A stretch of DNA of 64,000 nt from Numida meleagris (Eukaryota; Chordata; Aves; Galliformes; Numididae), in contig NC_034438.1 in the NCBI RefSeq assembly GCF_002078875.1, positions 20,739,700 to 20,803,699 of the forward strand. Direction: 5' to 3'. The translations under genes were made by a program, and so were the position numbers. How positions within the stretch are numbered: the stretch's first letter is position 1; each line of letters begins with the position of its first letter. Positions 32,866-47,510 of this stretch are shown one piece after another. Under the pieces are notes generated by a model, which was not told where the DNA came from, made no database searches, and saw only the letters and a program-made list of their open reading frames with translations.

Positions 32866-34250
32866 GCCTTTCCTTTTGATAACTCAGTTTCTGCCACAAT
32901 TTAAACTGCTAATATCAGTGCTTCCTCTTTCTTAAAGACAGCTTTGGCAGCCTGACAGAAGAACAGCTACATACACTTACATGCTTAGCCTGGAATCTCA
33001 CTCCTCACCAGCAGACAAGGCTGGCAATGCCTGGGAACAGTTAAATGAACCATGGGAGCAAAGCTACTCATCCTCTACACTTAGACAAAACCATGGCCAC
33101 TAAATTAATGCCCTACTCTGAGAATGTTATGTACAGCAAGACTGGGGGCATAGTTATATACTTATCATCACTATCTCAGCTTCCACCGTTTCTTTCTTTT
33201 CTCACTCTGTGGCTGAAATAACTGCTTTCACAAATTAGAAAGGTACAGGAAATCAGATTTTCAGTGGCTTTTCCACTGACAAATAGGGTTGAAGACTTTT
33301 CTGAAAGAAACAGACATGAAAGGAACATCTGTTTCTTTCCACAGTGCTAGGACCTAGCAATTACTACTCCACAACAGCTGACTTCCAGTTTACTCATTCC
33401 AGTAAAATTTCACTTTTTAAGCAGAATGTCTGCTGATGATAAAGGGGATAATCACTGCAACTTTACTCAAGACAAGCAATAGAAAGGCTACTGCTGTCAT
33501 AAGTTATGTCTTTTTGTTGTATTTCAAAAGTCATCTTAACCTATCCAAATAAGTATCTTTTGTATCCATGACACATTGTGTCCTTTCATATCTGATTCCA
33601 CAACACAGGAAGAATTTCAGCCACAGTATTAGAAAGCCTGGAAAAGCTTAAGGTCACCATGGTAACTCAAGATAGCAAAGAATGAAAGTGATCAATTGGG
33701 ATGTTAGTCCTTCTAGGTAGTGCAGGTGATGAAACAGTAACAGAATGGGAGAAAATGCTACTAGAGACATATTTCAGCTCTGATCTGCAATAGCAGTTCA
33801 TGGAGAGACAATGGCATTCCCATTTCTAATGCTAACTACTTTATAATCTGAAATGACTAGACATAATTTAGTTAACATACACTGGTACCACTCAGAGCTG
33901 TTAATTTTGTGTTAAAATGCCAAGTTTAAATGGTTAAGAACACACCTGAAGGTTTCGATTATCAGAGAAAGTATCATAGATAGTATCATGATAACATTTT
34001 TAGTTTCTTGACATTCTGTCCTGTTTTTGGTAATCCTGCAGATTAAATTGTGATTTCCTACATCACAAGTACTTTTAATTAATTTCAAAAACTAATATAC
34101 TAATGATATCAAAGCTTGTCTATAACCCAGTGTCTCTGGCTCCAAAAATCCGAATCCATCAATCCATAAGCAGATTTGGTGACCTGTGCAGTAAAATAAA
34201 TTTCCATTTTAGTGGCTATGTCCTCTTAGTGAATACTGAAAAATGACAGC

Positions 34251-34403
34251 TCACATATCAGGATCTTGCTCGTCACCACAGCCATTTATTTTAACACTCT
34301 CAATCATGTACTGAATCCAGCTTTGAGGTGGATTCAGTAAAGTTTTCAGGTAGCCCTGCTGAAGACGGTAGCCACCAAACTCAAAAGAACAATATTCTGT
34401 ACT
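34251..34403 (-). other. Unrecognised exon-like coding segment
   Basis: On the minus strand a strong acceptor (tatttttctttattcag) precedes 34403. The frame then reads STEYCSFEFGGYRLQQGYLK, then TLLNPPQSWIQYMIESVKIN, then GCGDEQDPDM and a TGA stop at 34251-34253. A good donor (AT|GTGAGC) overlaps the stop, giving a possible 149-nt exon at 34255-34403. Composition is protein-like and less AT-rich than its flanks. It lies between ADAMTS6 exons that meet in phase 0. The acceptor phase fits, but the exon length (149) would shift the downstream frame, so it is not part of the normal ADAMTS6 chain. I do not recognise the protein. It could be an alternative or poison exon, an exon of a nested gene, or a remnant of a lost gene. 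Confidence 0.4.
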
Positions 34404-37400
34404 CTGAATAAAGAAAAATACAACTGATACTTAAATTTATTTCTGTTGTGTAACTTTATTTCCCGTGGAGTACATCACTACTACGTGGGAGGAAAGTAAA
34501 ACTAAAGATGGTGTCCTCAAGAAATGCATTCAAAATCATAGGTATGAAATGCAAACAGGTTACTGCAAGGTAAGCTACAATATGCATTTTCAAAATGTCA
34601 GTTCTGTGGCACTGTCTCTTGATGTAGATATTCTTCTTCCAAAATAAATATTCAATGACCTTATAGGATATGATATTTTACATTTTTCATGAATTTACAA
34701 GTTTTTTCATGAGTAACTGTTGCTACAGGCTGCTTGAGTTTCCAATCTCTCTTTAGGAGATGGCAAATCATGAGACAGGAATCTAACAAATGTCTAAGAA
34801 CTTATAACAGGGTATGAAGAATGTCCACAGGAGAAGATGATAAAACAACCAAAATTTTGAGTCAAAAAGCTCTAAGAAGAATATCAAAATTTTTGAATAC
34901 TGAAGCAAAAATAGTTTAACAACTGTCATCAAATTGTTGAACCAACACTGACACAACACCAAATATCTTGTCTTAAAGAAATCTGTTTATCTTGGAGCTT
35001 CAAGTCAGACAGTCTCCTGTAATTGACTAGGTTTCCTATTAACAAAGGATTACATCAGAAGATGAGAAACAAAGCCAGAAGGGTGATACATGAAAGGCAA
35101 ATTTTGTTCTAAGATATACCACCTCACATGGATGCATCTTAGAAAAAAAAGGCTTGAAAATATTAGAATTATCTAAGCAATTAACAATCTATGAATGAAT
35201 GTGTGCATAAAGAGCCAACAAAAATTGTTAGCCTATGTTCTTTTGTGAGAAAAAACTAAAGAACAAGAATCTTTGAAAGGCACGTGTACACCTATACTTT
35301 TATGAAAATAAAGCATTTACATAACATGTAATCAAAACATTCTACTGCATTTAAAAGATGAGGAGTCTTTTACAGTCTTATATGTTTATCAGCTTAAGTT
35401 TCAAATCCTATATATATTTTAAATCACTTACAATTAGTTTAACTGGAGTATTGTTTCTTGCAAGTAAGTGGTTAGTGGTAGAAAATACAATTCTGATGAC
35501 AGTGTTCTTTCTATCAGCTTTTGTTTCTAAATTCATTAACTGATGTTCTTTTCTGCTGATCTCAATGTTTCCATTAGCAGATGCCTTTTGAATTAAGAAG
35601 TCATATACGGCTTTGGAAGTCTTTGATGAGAAATATGCCTAGTAGGAGTGTATGTGCTATTTCCAAAGAAAGAAAATGGTAAAAAGAAAGGGCAACAGAA
35701 CTAACTCATCTCTGAAAGAAAAATGAAGTCAGAAAGAGGGGTTTTTTTTGTTAATGAATTGTAGGAGCTTTAGGGAGTGTTACATTTAAAATTACATATG
35801 GGCAATGAGTGTTGACACTGCAAAAAACTTCAAGAGAAAAGATGTACTAACAAAGCATTTTTTCATACAAATAATGACGGATTTGCATGCTTTTAATGCT
35901 TACATTAATCAAACATACCATTCCATTAAAATGTCAAGCACTAAGGACTGTAATAAACCTTGAAACAAAATCTACTAGTCTCAGCAATTCTTAGTTATTT
36001 AAAACCCTGAAGATTACTATAAAAGAAATGGACTACAGTTGTCAAAACCATTAAGATAGCAAATGTAAATTTCCGTAAGTTACAATATGTTTAAGCACTG
36101 AAAAAACATGCCCACCCCTCCCACCTTGCCCCCTTCTGCCAGATTACAAAAAATTTTTCACAGTCAAACTTTAAAAATGGCATTTTCAAATATCATAGCC
36201 CAGGTCTGCAACTGTTCAAGGTTTGTTTTTAAGACCTATACAGTGACACTGAGGATTTCTTCTCCAAATCCTTTTTTAAATTATTGAAATCTGACCACAG
36301 GTAGGAAATAAACACTTCGGGCTACAGGATTATAACTTTAAAAGATTTGGATAACCTGGAGCAGTGTTTTGAAATAAAGCAATGGATGCAAATTACTACA
36401 TTCGGATTTGGACTAAACAAGTGTACAAGCTCAACTTGAGGAATGATCTCCTAAATGCCAGCTCCTCAGAAAGAGATTTGGGTGCTGTGAATCAATACTT
36501 GCTGAATAAATGCTGTCACTGTTTTAAGAAAAATGAACACAATACTGATATTATAAGGAGAACCTCATCACTAAGTTAACATACATAATTCTAAGTGGTA
36601 CTTAGTTTTGACAGGAGCTGTCAAAAAACCTGCGCAGAGTTTGGCTACCACACTACAAGAAAATGCGCACTACTGGGATGCCAAAGATTGTTAGCACAGA
36701 GACTATATAGTGTAAAGAAGACTAACAGGAGACACAACAGTAGTCTGCGAACAGAGGAAAGGCCGCCAGAGAGGAAAAATGTTCTTCTAAATCGCACCTG
36801 GAACAGAGTAAGACTCTTAAAGGATGAAAAAATGTGTTATATTTTAGGAAAATGGTTCTGAAAAGTAAAGATTCTAATGCAATGGTTTAATGACAGTTGA
36901 TTTTGCAAACAGCCGAACAGCCAAAATGGCCTTCCCAGGCACCTTTCAACTGTTCCTTCTGTGACCTTCTCAGCTTCCTCTTAGTAATAAACAAGAAGCT
37001 TAGAGAGAATAAGGGAAGCAAGGCAAATTTGGAAGGATTTCTTGAAAGTATCTGACATTAAGAAATTAAAAATGACGAGACTAAAAGACATCCTTGCAAC
37101 ATTTCAACAATATCACTAGGTATGATTGCTAACTAAAAAAAAAAAAGACAATTTCAACATTGTTGAATGTTTGTGAGGTAGCAGGATATTGTATTATCTA
37201 AACTTTCTCATGTGCTAGTTACTGTGGCATATGCTAACTAATACCTATTAGAAATAAACATTTTAAAAAGAGCATATGGAGAACTAGCCTGAAAAGTTCT
37301 GAAAGAGTTAAAGATTGCCAATATGAATTTTTAAACAATCTTAAAGACTATACAAACAAACTGAAATGGTGCTAAGGTAAAAATGAACAGTATTTGAAAA

Positions 37401-37674
37401 TGGGCAAATGAAATACAGCTTGTCTGTTATCACATCAAAATAAGCAGAGAAGTTGATAGTGACTTGACTAATGCAGGCTTAAAAGGAAGATAATACAGAC
37501 CAGTGTACAAGAATACCATAACATTTTATCAACTACAATTTTATATGTTTCCTGGTGAAAATAAAAGAATAATACAATATACCTAGATTTTAATAAGCCA
37601 CGTAACTTAGCAATGCACTGCATCCCAATTAATAATTAAACCAACCAAACCTGTACTAGTTCAGTAAAGCAGGT

Positions 37675-40126
37675 AGAAAATTAGAAAAGCCAAATCCCAG
37701 CTAGAACTGAACTTGGCCACTAAGGTGAAGAACAACAATAAATATTTCTATAAATACATCAGCAGTAAGAGAAGGGCTAGGGAGAATCTCCATACCCTGT
37801 TAGATGCTGAGGGCAATGCAGTGACCAAGGATCAGGATAAGGCTGAGGTACTTAATGCCTTCTTCCCCTCAGTCTTTAATAGTAAGACTAGCTGCACCCT
37901 GGGCATACAGCCACTTGAGCTGGCAGATGGGGACAGGGAACAGAATAGGCCATGCACAATCCACGATGAGATGGTTTTGGACCTGCTCCGAAAGCTGGAC
38001 ACTCTCAAGTCCATGGGTCCAGATGGATTACACCCTAGAGTGCTGAGGGAGTTAGCGGATGTGGTTGCCAGGCCGCTTTCCATCATCCTTCAATAGTCCT
38101 GGCTAACATGGAATGTCCTGGTGGTCTGGAGACTAGCGAATGTGATGCCCATCTTCAAGGAGGGCCAGAAAGATGATCCTGGTAGCTATAGACCTATCAG
38201 TCTCACCTCGGTGCCAGGGAAGATTATGGAACAGGTAATCTCAAGAACCATCATGGATCAGTCAAAGGTCAACCAGGGGATCACGCCCAGTCAGTATGGG
38301 TTCATGAATGGTAGATCCTGCTAGACAAACGTGATTTCGTACCAAGACAAGGTGACCCGCTTAGCGGATGAAGTTAAGGCTGTCGATGTGGTCTACCTGG
38401 ACTTCAGTAAGGCCTTTGACACTGTTCCCCACAGCATCCTTGTGGAGAAGCTGGCTGCCCATGGTTTGGATAGGCATACGCTCTGCTGGGTGAAACACTG
38501 GCTGGATGCCCAGGCCCAGAGAGTTGTGGCCAATGGAGTTAAATCCAGCTGGTGGCCAGTCATGAGCGGTTGTCACGGCATTACTTATGGATCTGTGTCC
38601 ATGACAGGGGACAGCAGGCCCACAGGCCCGGAAAAGAGAGAAAGGAGGAAAAGAAAAGTGTCGGCGGTTTAGGGGCTGGCCCGGACCGGTCCTGTGGCTA
38701 ATGTGGCAGGGGACCCGGGGACCCACGCCCTGAGGAAAACAAAGGGAAGAGGGGAAGGGTAGGAAAATTGTAGACGGGTCTAAAACAAAACTGGCAAAAA
38801 TCTGAGGACGAACATTAGTTCACTAAATATTATATCGAAATTGAGGCCAACAAATCAAAACAGAGAGAGTTCAAAGCTGAGATTCCTACTCCATAAGCTG
38901 CAGGGGGACCATGTGCTTCTCTGCCGCATACGAAGAAAGAGGAAACTCCCGGTCTGCCAGGCAGCTTCACCCGCCCCCTCCAGACGCAAAGACCCCTGGG
39001 GAATGCAGCTCCTCCCCTCCTGCTCCGAGAACCAAGCACACAAAAACGCCAGTCCACAGGACCAGAAGATTAATTCTTTAACTGCCAGTGCTTTACACAA
39101 TGTTATGATGTAGAATACCGACAACAAAAAAATCACAAAACCAGGGCTCGGTACTGGGGCCTCTTCTATTCAACATCTTTATCAATGATCTTGATGAGGG
39201 GATTGAGTGCACCCTCAGTAAGTTTGCAGACGACACCAAGTTGGGAGGGAGTGTTGATCTGCTGGAGGGTAGAAAGGCACTACAGAGGGACCTGTAGTAG
39301 GATAGACCGCATAGATGGGCCAACGCAAACCATATGAGTTTCAACAGGACCAAGTGTCGGGTTCTGCACTTTGGTCACAACAACCCCAGGTAACGCTACA
39401 GGCTTGGGGAGGAGTGGCTGGAAAGCTGCCTGACAGAAAGGGACCTTGGTGTGCTGATGGACAGTTGGCTGAATATGAGCCAGCAGTGTGCCCAGGTGGC
39501 CAAGAAGGCCAATGGTATCCTGGCTTGGATCAGGAATGGTTTGGTGAGCAGGACTAGGGAAGTAATCCTGCCTCTGTACTCAGCACTGGTGAGGCCCCAC
39601 CTCAAGTACTGTGTTCAGTTTTGGGTGCCTCAGTACAGAAACAACACTGAGGTGCTGGAGCAGGTCCAAAGAAGCCCAACAAGGCTGGGGAAGGGCTTGG
39701 AGAATATGTCCTACGAGGAGAGACTAAAGGAACTGGGGCTGTTTAGTCTGGGGAAGAGGAGGCTGAGGGGAGACCTCACTGCTCTCCTCAAATACCTGAA
39801 AGGTGATTGCAGTGAGCGTGGGGTTGGTCTCTTCTCACTGGTGACAAGTGACAGGACAAGGGGAAATGGCCTCAAGTTGTGCCAGGGGAGGTTTAGGCTG
39901 GGTATCAGGAAAAACTGATCGGGGTTTTTAAAGGGTTGTTAAGCACTGGAACAGGCTCCCCAGGGAGGTGGTTGAGTCACCATCCCTGAATGTGTTTAAA
40001 AACAGTTTGGATGTGGTGGTCGGGGACATGATTTAGTTGTGGGTTGTCAGAGTAGTATAGTTAGGTTGTGGTTGAACTTGATGATCTTGAAGATCTTTTC
40101 CAACCTGAGCAATTCTATGATTCTAT
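37675..40126 (+). mobile_element. CR1 LINE, 5'-truncated, interrupted by an insertion
   Basis: About 1.9 kb of CR1 in two pieces (37675-38570 and 39141-40126), in sense orientation. The reverse transcriptase reads SYRPISLTSVPGKIMEQVI, then AVDVVYLDFSKAFDTVPHSI in the left piece. The right piece carries the FADDTKLGG catalytic box near 39217-39245, then [20 protein letters not shown]. The 3' end is complete: gatcttgaagatcttttccaacctgagcaattctatgattctat. It is less decayed than the other CR1 copies here but carries stops and frameshifts. Confidence 0.95.
38571..39140. mobile_element. Foreign 570-bp insertion inside the CR1, possibly LTR-derived
   Basis: CR1 sequence breaks off after catgagcggt and resumes at ccagggctcgg, exactly where CR1 copies normally read through with about six bases between. 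The insert is markedly GC-richer in its first and middle parts, starts with TGTCACGG and ends in an A-rich stretch (accgacaacaaaaaaatcacaaaa). No target-site duplication is obvious. The TG start suggests an endogenous retroviral LTR fragment, but I cannot name the family, and no retroviral coding domain is visible. Confidence 0.6.
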
Positions 40127-41742
40127 AGTATGATAAATCTGTTATTGATTGGCAACTAACAAATTAAAGACTTCAATAAGGAATCATTACTTAGTCAGTG
40201 AATTCAATACACTGTTGAATTTCCTGTCAACTGTGAAAATGAGAAACATGTTCAGCATCATTCAACATTCTTGTTTCTGAATTGGAGCTATAAATAGCAG
40301 GATATTTTCCAATTTCACAAGAACCAGCTGTGTGAAAAATAAAATGACAGTAAACTAATTACAGAGCATCATCTGGCAAGCTGGATTCATTCAAACGAAA
40401 ATTGCCCAAAGACACCAAACACAGCTGATCTATTGAAATCTATTGAAGAAGTAAGACGGTCAGGTTTTCCTCACAGTGTAATTTGGAGGGTACTAGGACT
40501 TTTCAGATTTACAACTCATACTGGACAAGAAGCTGAGTTTCAGGCTATCTTACAACACTAGCACAGCTCTTGGATGTGTGAATAGTGCAGCTGTGATAAG
40601 GAGTACGGAACTGGTTTTGAATCTGAAAATTTATAATACTGTTGAACAATGAGAATAAACTTCATTGGAAAACCTCATGTATGCAGAGATAACACACGAA
40701 AATTAACAGTGACCATAACAACAAGGTATTTTAAAGGAAAAAATATTAATTATTGCATTTTTTCCTGAAATATATCCAAAGATGAGAAGGTGAAATAACA
40801 CCATTACATACACCATATATACACTGATTCTATCACTGTTATGAGCTTTCATGTTCTGAGAAGAAACCTGTTGAATTTGAAGCTAAAAAATTATGAAGTC
40901 AGTTTTTTGTTTGTATTGCTACTAATTTAGAAAATTACTAGTGAATTGCTTTACTGTTATGTACTTTCATCATTCAATTTCATTCTATTTTTAACTTATT
41001 TGAATTTATAATTCTTGTTCCTCATTTAATTTTAAACATTTGCACACTCCCCACCTCCTTCCTCAGTGTTAGTTAATTACTTGGTGAGTTGAACCAAAAC
41101 TGCATGATCATTCTAGTAACACAAGAACCAATGGATTCCGGATGGCAAAGCAATGCACTTACACTGGAAGAAACACATTTTCACAGAATGTCAGAGAGGA
41201 TTGTAAACACTGAAAGTCACATAGGCATAAAAATCAGGTTTAGAAGTAGAGGATGGTTGAGGACAGTTGTGAAGGTCAAACAATATACAGATAAAATGTG
41301 AGGTTCAAGAAATCTTTCAACAACCAGCTTCAGGAAACTTCTAAGGAAGGAAATGTCACACTTGGCTCCTCTAATTTTGTCATCTTTCCCTAAACACTAG
41401 TTATTAGCTACTACTGGGAGGCACTGGGCTAGAAAGAACTTTGGTTTAATGCATAATGGGACTCCCTATGCTACTTGTTCACCTTAAACCTGAATGCTCA
41501 GCTGAACTTGCTCTAGGCCTTAATAACGAAGGCAGCAGATGGGCACCCCAATGCAACAGGGATCTCAACATTTAGCAGAGCTTGTAGAGTGTCCATTGTA
41601 TAAAAGTGCCTAACAGGACTACTTGCCAATGAAGCACTGAATTCACAGCTTTTGTGAACTGGAAATAAATCCATAAATGCATCTGTTGCTGATAACATTA
41701 AAAACAGGCAAGTTGCTCTACAAAGGAACAAAGTTTACTTAC

Positions 41743-41806
41743 ATCAGTATTGCAGGAGCGATATCTCTTCCTTTCTCCAAGACAATATTTGCCTCCACCT
41801 GAAGGC
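41743..41806 (-). CDS. ADAMTS6: ADAMTS6 exon: end of first TSP1 repeat
   Basis: This 64-nt exon is the smallest in the set. The acceptor is ...tttttccag and the donor is GTAAGT. It starts by completing a split Ala codon (GC|G) and reads [20 protein letters not shown] then D, ending in phase 0. This is the second half of the central TSP1 repeat, with the last two structural cysteines. A decayed mariner begins only 101 bp upstream of the acceptor in transcript direction, so branch-point sequence must lie in the short interval between them or inside the transposon edge. Confidence 0.95.
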
Positions 41807-45087
<3,281 letters not shown>

Positions 45088-46707
45088 TTAACTTTCAGGC
45101 TGACAGTTATCAGGACAGAAAAATATAAGGGTCAGGCAATGACCAATTATAGGCATCAGCATTCTCTGAACAGATAACAAGACTAATATTTTACTTAATC
45201 TAGAAATGTTTAGACATTGGTAAGAGCGTGTGTGATTTGTTAATTGTCTTCACTAAGCTCTGAATTATAAGTCCCAAACATACCAGAAGTTTAAGCAAGC
45301 TTAAAAAAGAATACTTTCTTTTTCCATTATACATCCTTGGTAATGTTTCATAGTAAGGGAACCACCAAGTAGAAGCTGTATTAAGTTTAAACACTAAGAT
45401 TCATTTCTGGAATTAGTTAAGCAGAATAAGATCCAATTAACAATTCATGTAAGGGCTTCATTATGCAAAATGAAAGATTTCCCCCAACAGTAATTTTGAG
45501 AAAGTACTCCCCTACATTTTAAAAAATATCTGGACAAAATTACAATAGAAGAAGAATCTGTTGTAGTACTTCCTCTACAGTAATGCTACAGACATAACAA
45601 AAGCAGTGCCAAGGCATGAGACATGCTACAGAAAATCACTGTAACTGCTCAGTTGTTCAGGGGCAGAATGAACAATGTGCTTTTTTCATGCAAACTGAAA
45701 CTTTGCAATATTGTTACTTAAACTGGTCGTAAAAAAATGACACAGAATTCAAATAAAATGATAATTATGGAAGTAAGTCCATCATTTCGTAAGTCAGCAA
45801 CTTTATCAAGCCATTCAGAAATAATCAATGAGCCACAGTTTGATCCACATTCCAGTGCAGCACAGAAAATCTAGAACAGTTCAATTAGATAATCATTACC
45901 GCCATTACTGCATCCAGCAATAGAATAGAGCGTGGCCTCAAGTGTACAATGTCCCGAACCTGCACATTTCAATTCCAAAATGTAGGCATCTGTTGCTTAA
46001 CTGCCCTGAAGTACCATAACAGACAAAATACTGACGATTTCCAGAAAAAAAATATGAGATAACTTCAGTGTCCAAAATAAATCAGAAATATGAATTTGAT
46101 AGAATGCACTGAGACATACACAGAAAACACAGTGAAAGAGATATATCTGTGTTCAGACCATAAACAGTGTAAGAAGACTCAGTGTGGAGTTTAATTAGTA
46201 CAGCAAAACCAAAAGTTTTCTCATCCCAAAGCATGCCTACAGCCTCAGTCCCAGCATTGTGGAATGAGTAAACAAGTAAACGTAGCCATTGGCATTGACC
46301 TGAATTAGTTTGGATTTTTATGATACTTAGTGAAAATACAATCTAATTTAATCTTCTGTCATGATTCAGAAAAAAAAAAGCATTTAAAAAAGGTTTGATA
46401 CTAATAAGGATTATACGCAGTATTAATCAATGAAAATTAATAAAAATCTTTAGGTTTTCATTAGAAATTTCTCTTTGAATAGAAAGGTACTTTAATTGTC
46501 AAACATGTCAAAAGGCCTATGAACGCACATTTAAAGAGTGAACAATAAAACAATATGTTAATACTAAATTGTGTAGGTTATCATCAGCAAATGCACCTAG
46601 ATACAAAGTAGTTTTGCACACAAACACATGCTACCATTTAACATTAATAAAAAGTGAAAACTAACATTATTTTTCTAGACACATCATCCTTTTTTCTCTC
46701 AAGACAT

Positions 46708-46790
46708 TTTAATTATTATAATATTATATATTATATAAATTATACAGTATGTATTATAAATACATTATATAATATTTTATATTCTTTTTA
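46708..46790. repeat. AT-only, palindrome-rich tract
   Basis: Roughly 80 bp of nearly pure A/T containing repeated TATAATATTATA-like inverted units. Confidence 0.75.
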
Positions 46791-46989
46791 TATGCTGTAC
46801 CTGAACCTATTTTAAAGAATAGCTGCTACAGTCCAGCACATTTCTGTTCATAAACCTCTTCCTCTACCATTTAGAGAAATGAAAAAACCAGCATTCAAGT
46901 GTCCTCAGAAAGTGTATAAAGTGGAGTATTTCAAATCTCAGGTGCAAAATTGCCTTTTCTATCAGGTCACCTTTTCATCTCAGCCTAGA

Positions 46990-47510
46990 AGGTGCTGTGT
47001 TTTAGACCTGTAACCAGTGTCAATAGCACTGTTTACTGACCAGTGCCTGCACAGTCTCAAGGCTTTCTGTTTCTCACTTTGCCCCTCCAGGAGGTAGAAT
47101 AATTAGTGGGCAAGAGGCTGGACAGGGACAGGGACAGGGCCAGGACGGCTGACCTGAACTGGCAAAAGGTATCCCATACAGCCTAGAACATCATATTCAA
47201 CAATAAAACTGTCACCTTGTTCAGCAATAACACTGCTGGGGTCGTTCCAAGGCAGCTATTGCTTAGAGACTGGCTGGGCATTGGTCTGCTGATAGGAGGT
47301 GGTGAGTGACTGACTGCCTTTGCATCACTTGTGTTTGTTTTCTTTTCCTTTTTTTTCCCCCATTTCACTTTGTAAACTGCCTTAATCCCAACAGATGAGT
47401 TTTTCTCACTTTTACCTTTCTGATTCTCTCCCTAGTCCTGACGTGGCAGATTGAGCAAGAAACTGGGTGGGGGCTCAGCTATCAGCCAGTGTCAAGTCAT
47501 CACACTTTTT
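46990..47510 (+). mobile_element. Decayed solo LTR of an avian ERVL-type endogenous retrovirus
   Basis: The order of phrases matches the widespread avian ERVL LTR: gtgctgtgttttagacctg, accagtgcctgcacagtctcaaggctttct, gacagggacagggacaggg..acagctgacc-like text, a decayed ggtatcccatac, AATAAA at 47202-47207, ctgggcattggtctgctgatag, then the pyrimidine-rich block with cccaacagatgagtttttctcacttttacctttctgattctctcc, and finally a decayed gggggctcagctatcagcc end. There is no internal retroviral coding sequence, so this is a solo LTR. It is on the strand opposite to ADAMTS6. Confidence 0.8.

Larger units (their letters stand above)
30651..41742 (-). other. ADAMTS6: ADAMTS6 intron (11.1 kb)
   Basis: This intron lies between the end of TSP1-1 and the Cys-rich domain. 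It contains a decayed CR1 (32300-32865), an unrecognised exon-like segment (34255-34403) and the largest CR1 of the window (37675-40126). A weakly CR1-like patch lies near 36340-36590. The plus-strand ORFs near 30.9-31.7 kb are AT-rich and look random. Confidence 0.75.

Noticed and set aside
36340..36861. Possible CR1 fragment followed by an 88-codon ORF
   Set aside because: Similarity to CR1 is limited to a few short phrases, and the ORF has no recognisable content, so neither was listed as a feature.
37713..39918. Several ORFs that read as reverse transcriptase or host-like proteins
   Set aside because: They are CR1 LINE coding remnants and their antisense shadows, interrupted by stops and an insertion, not host genes.
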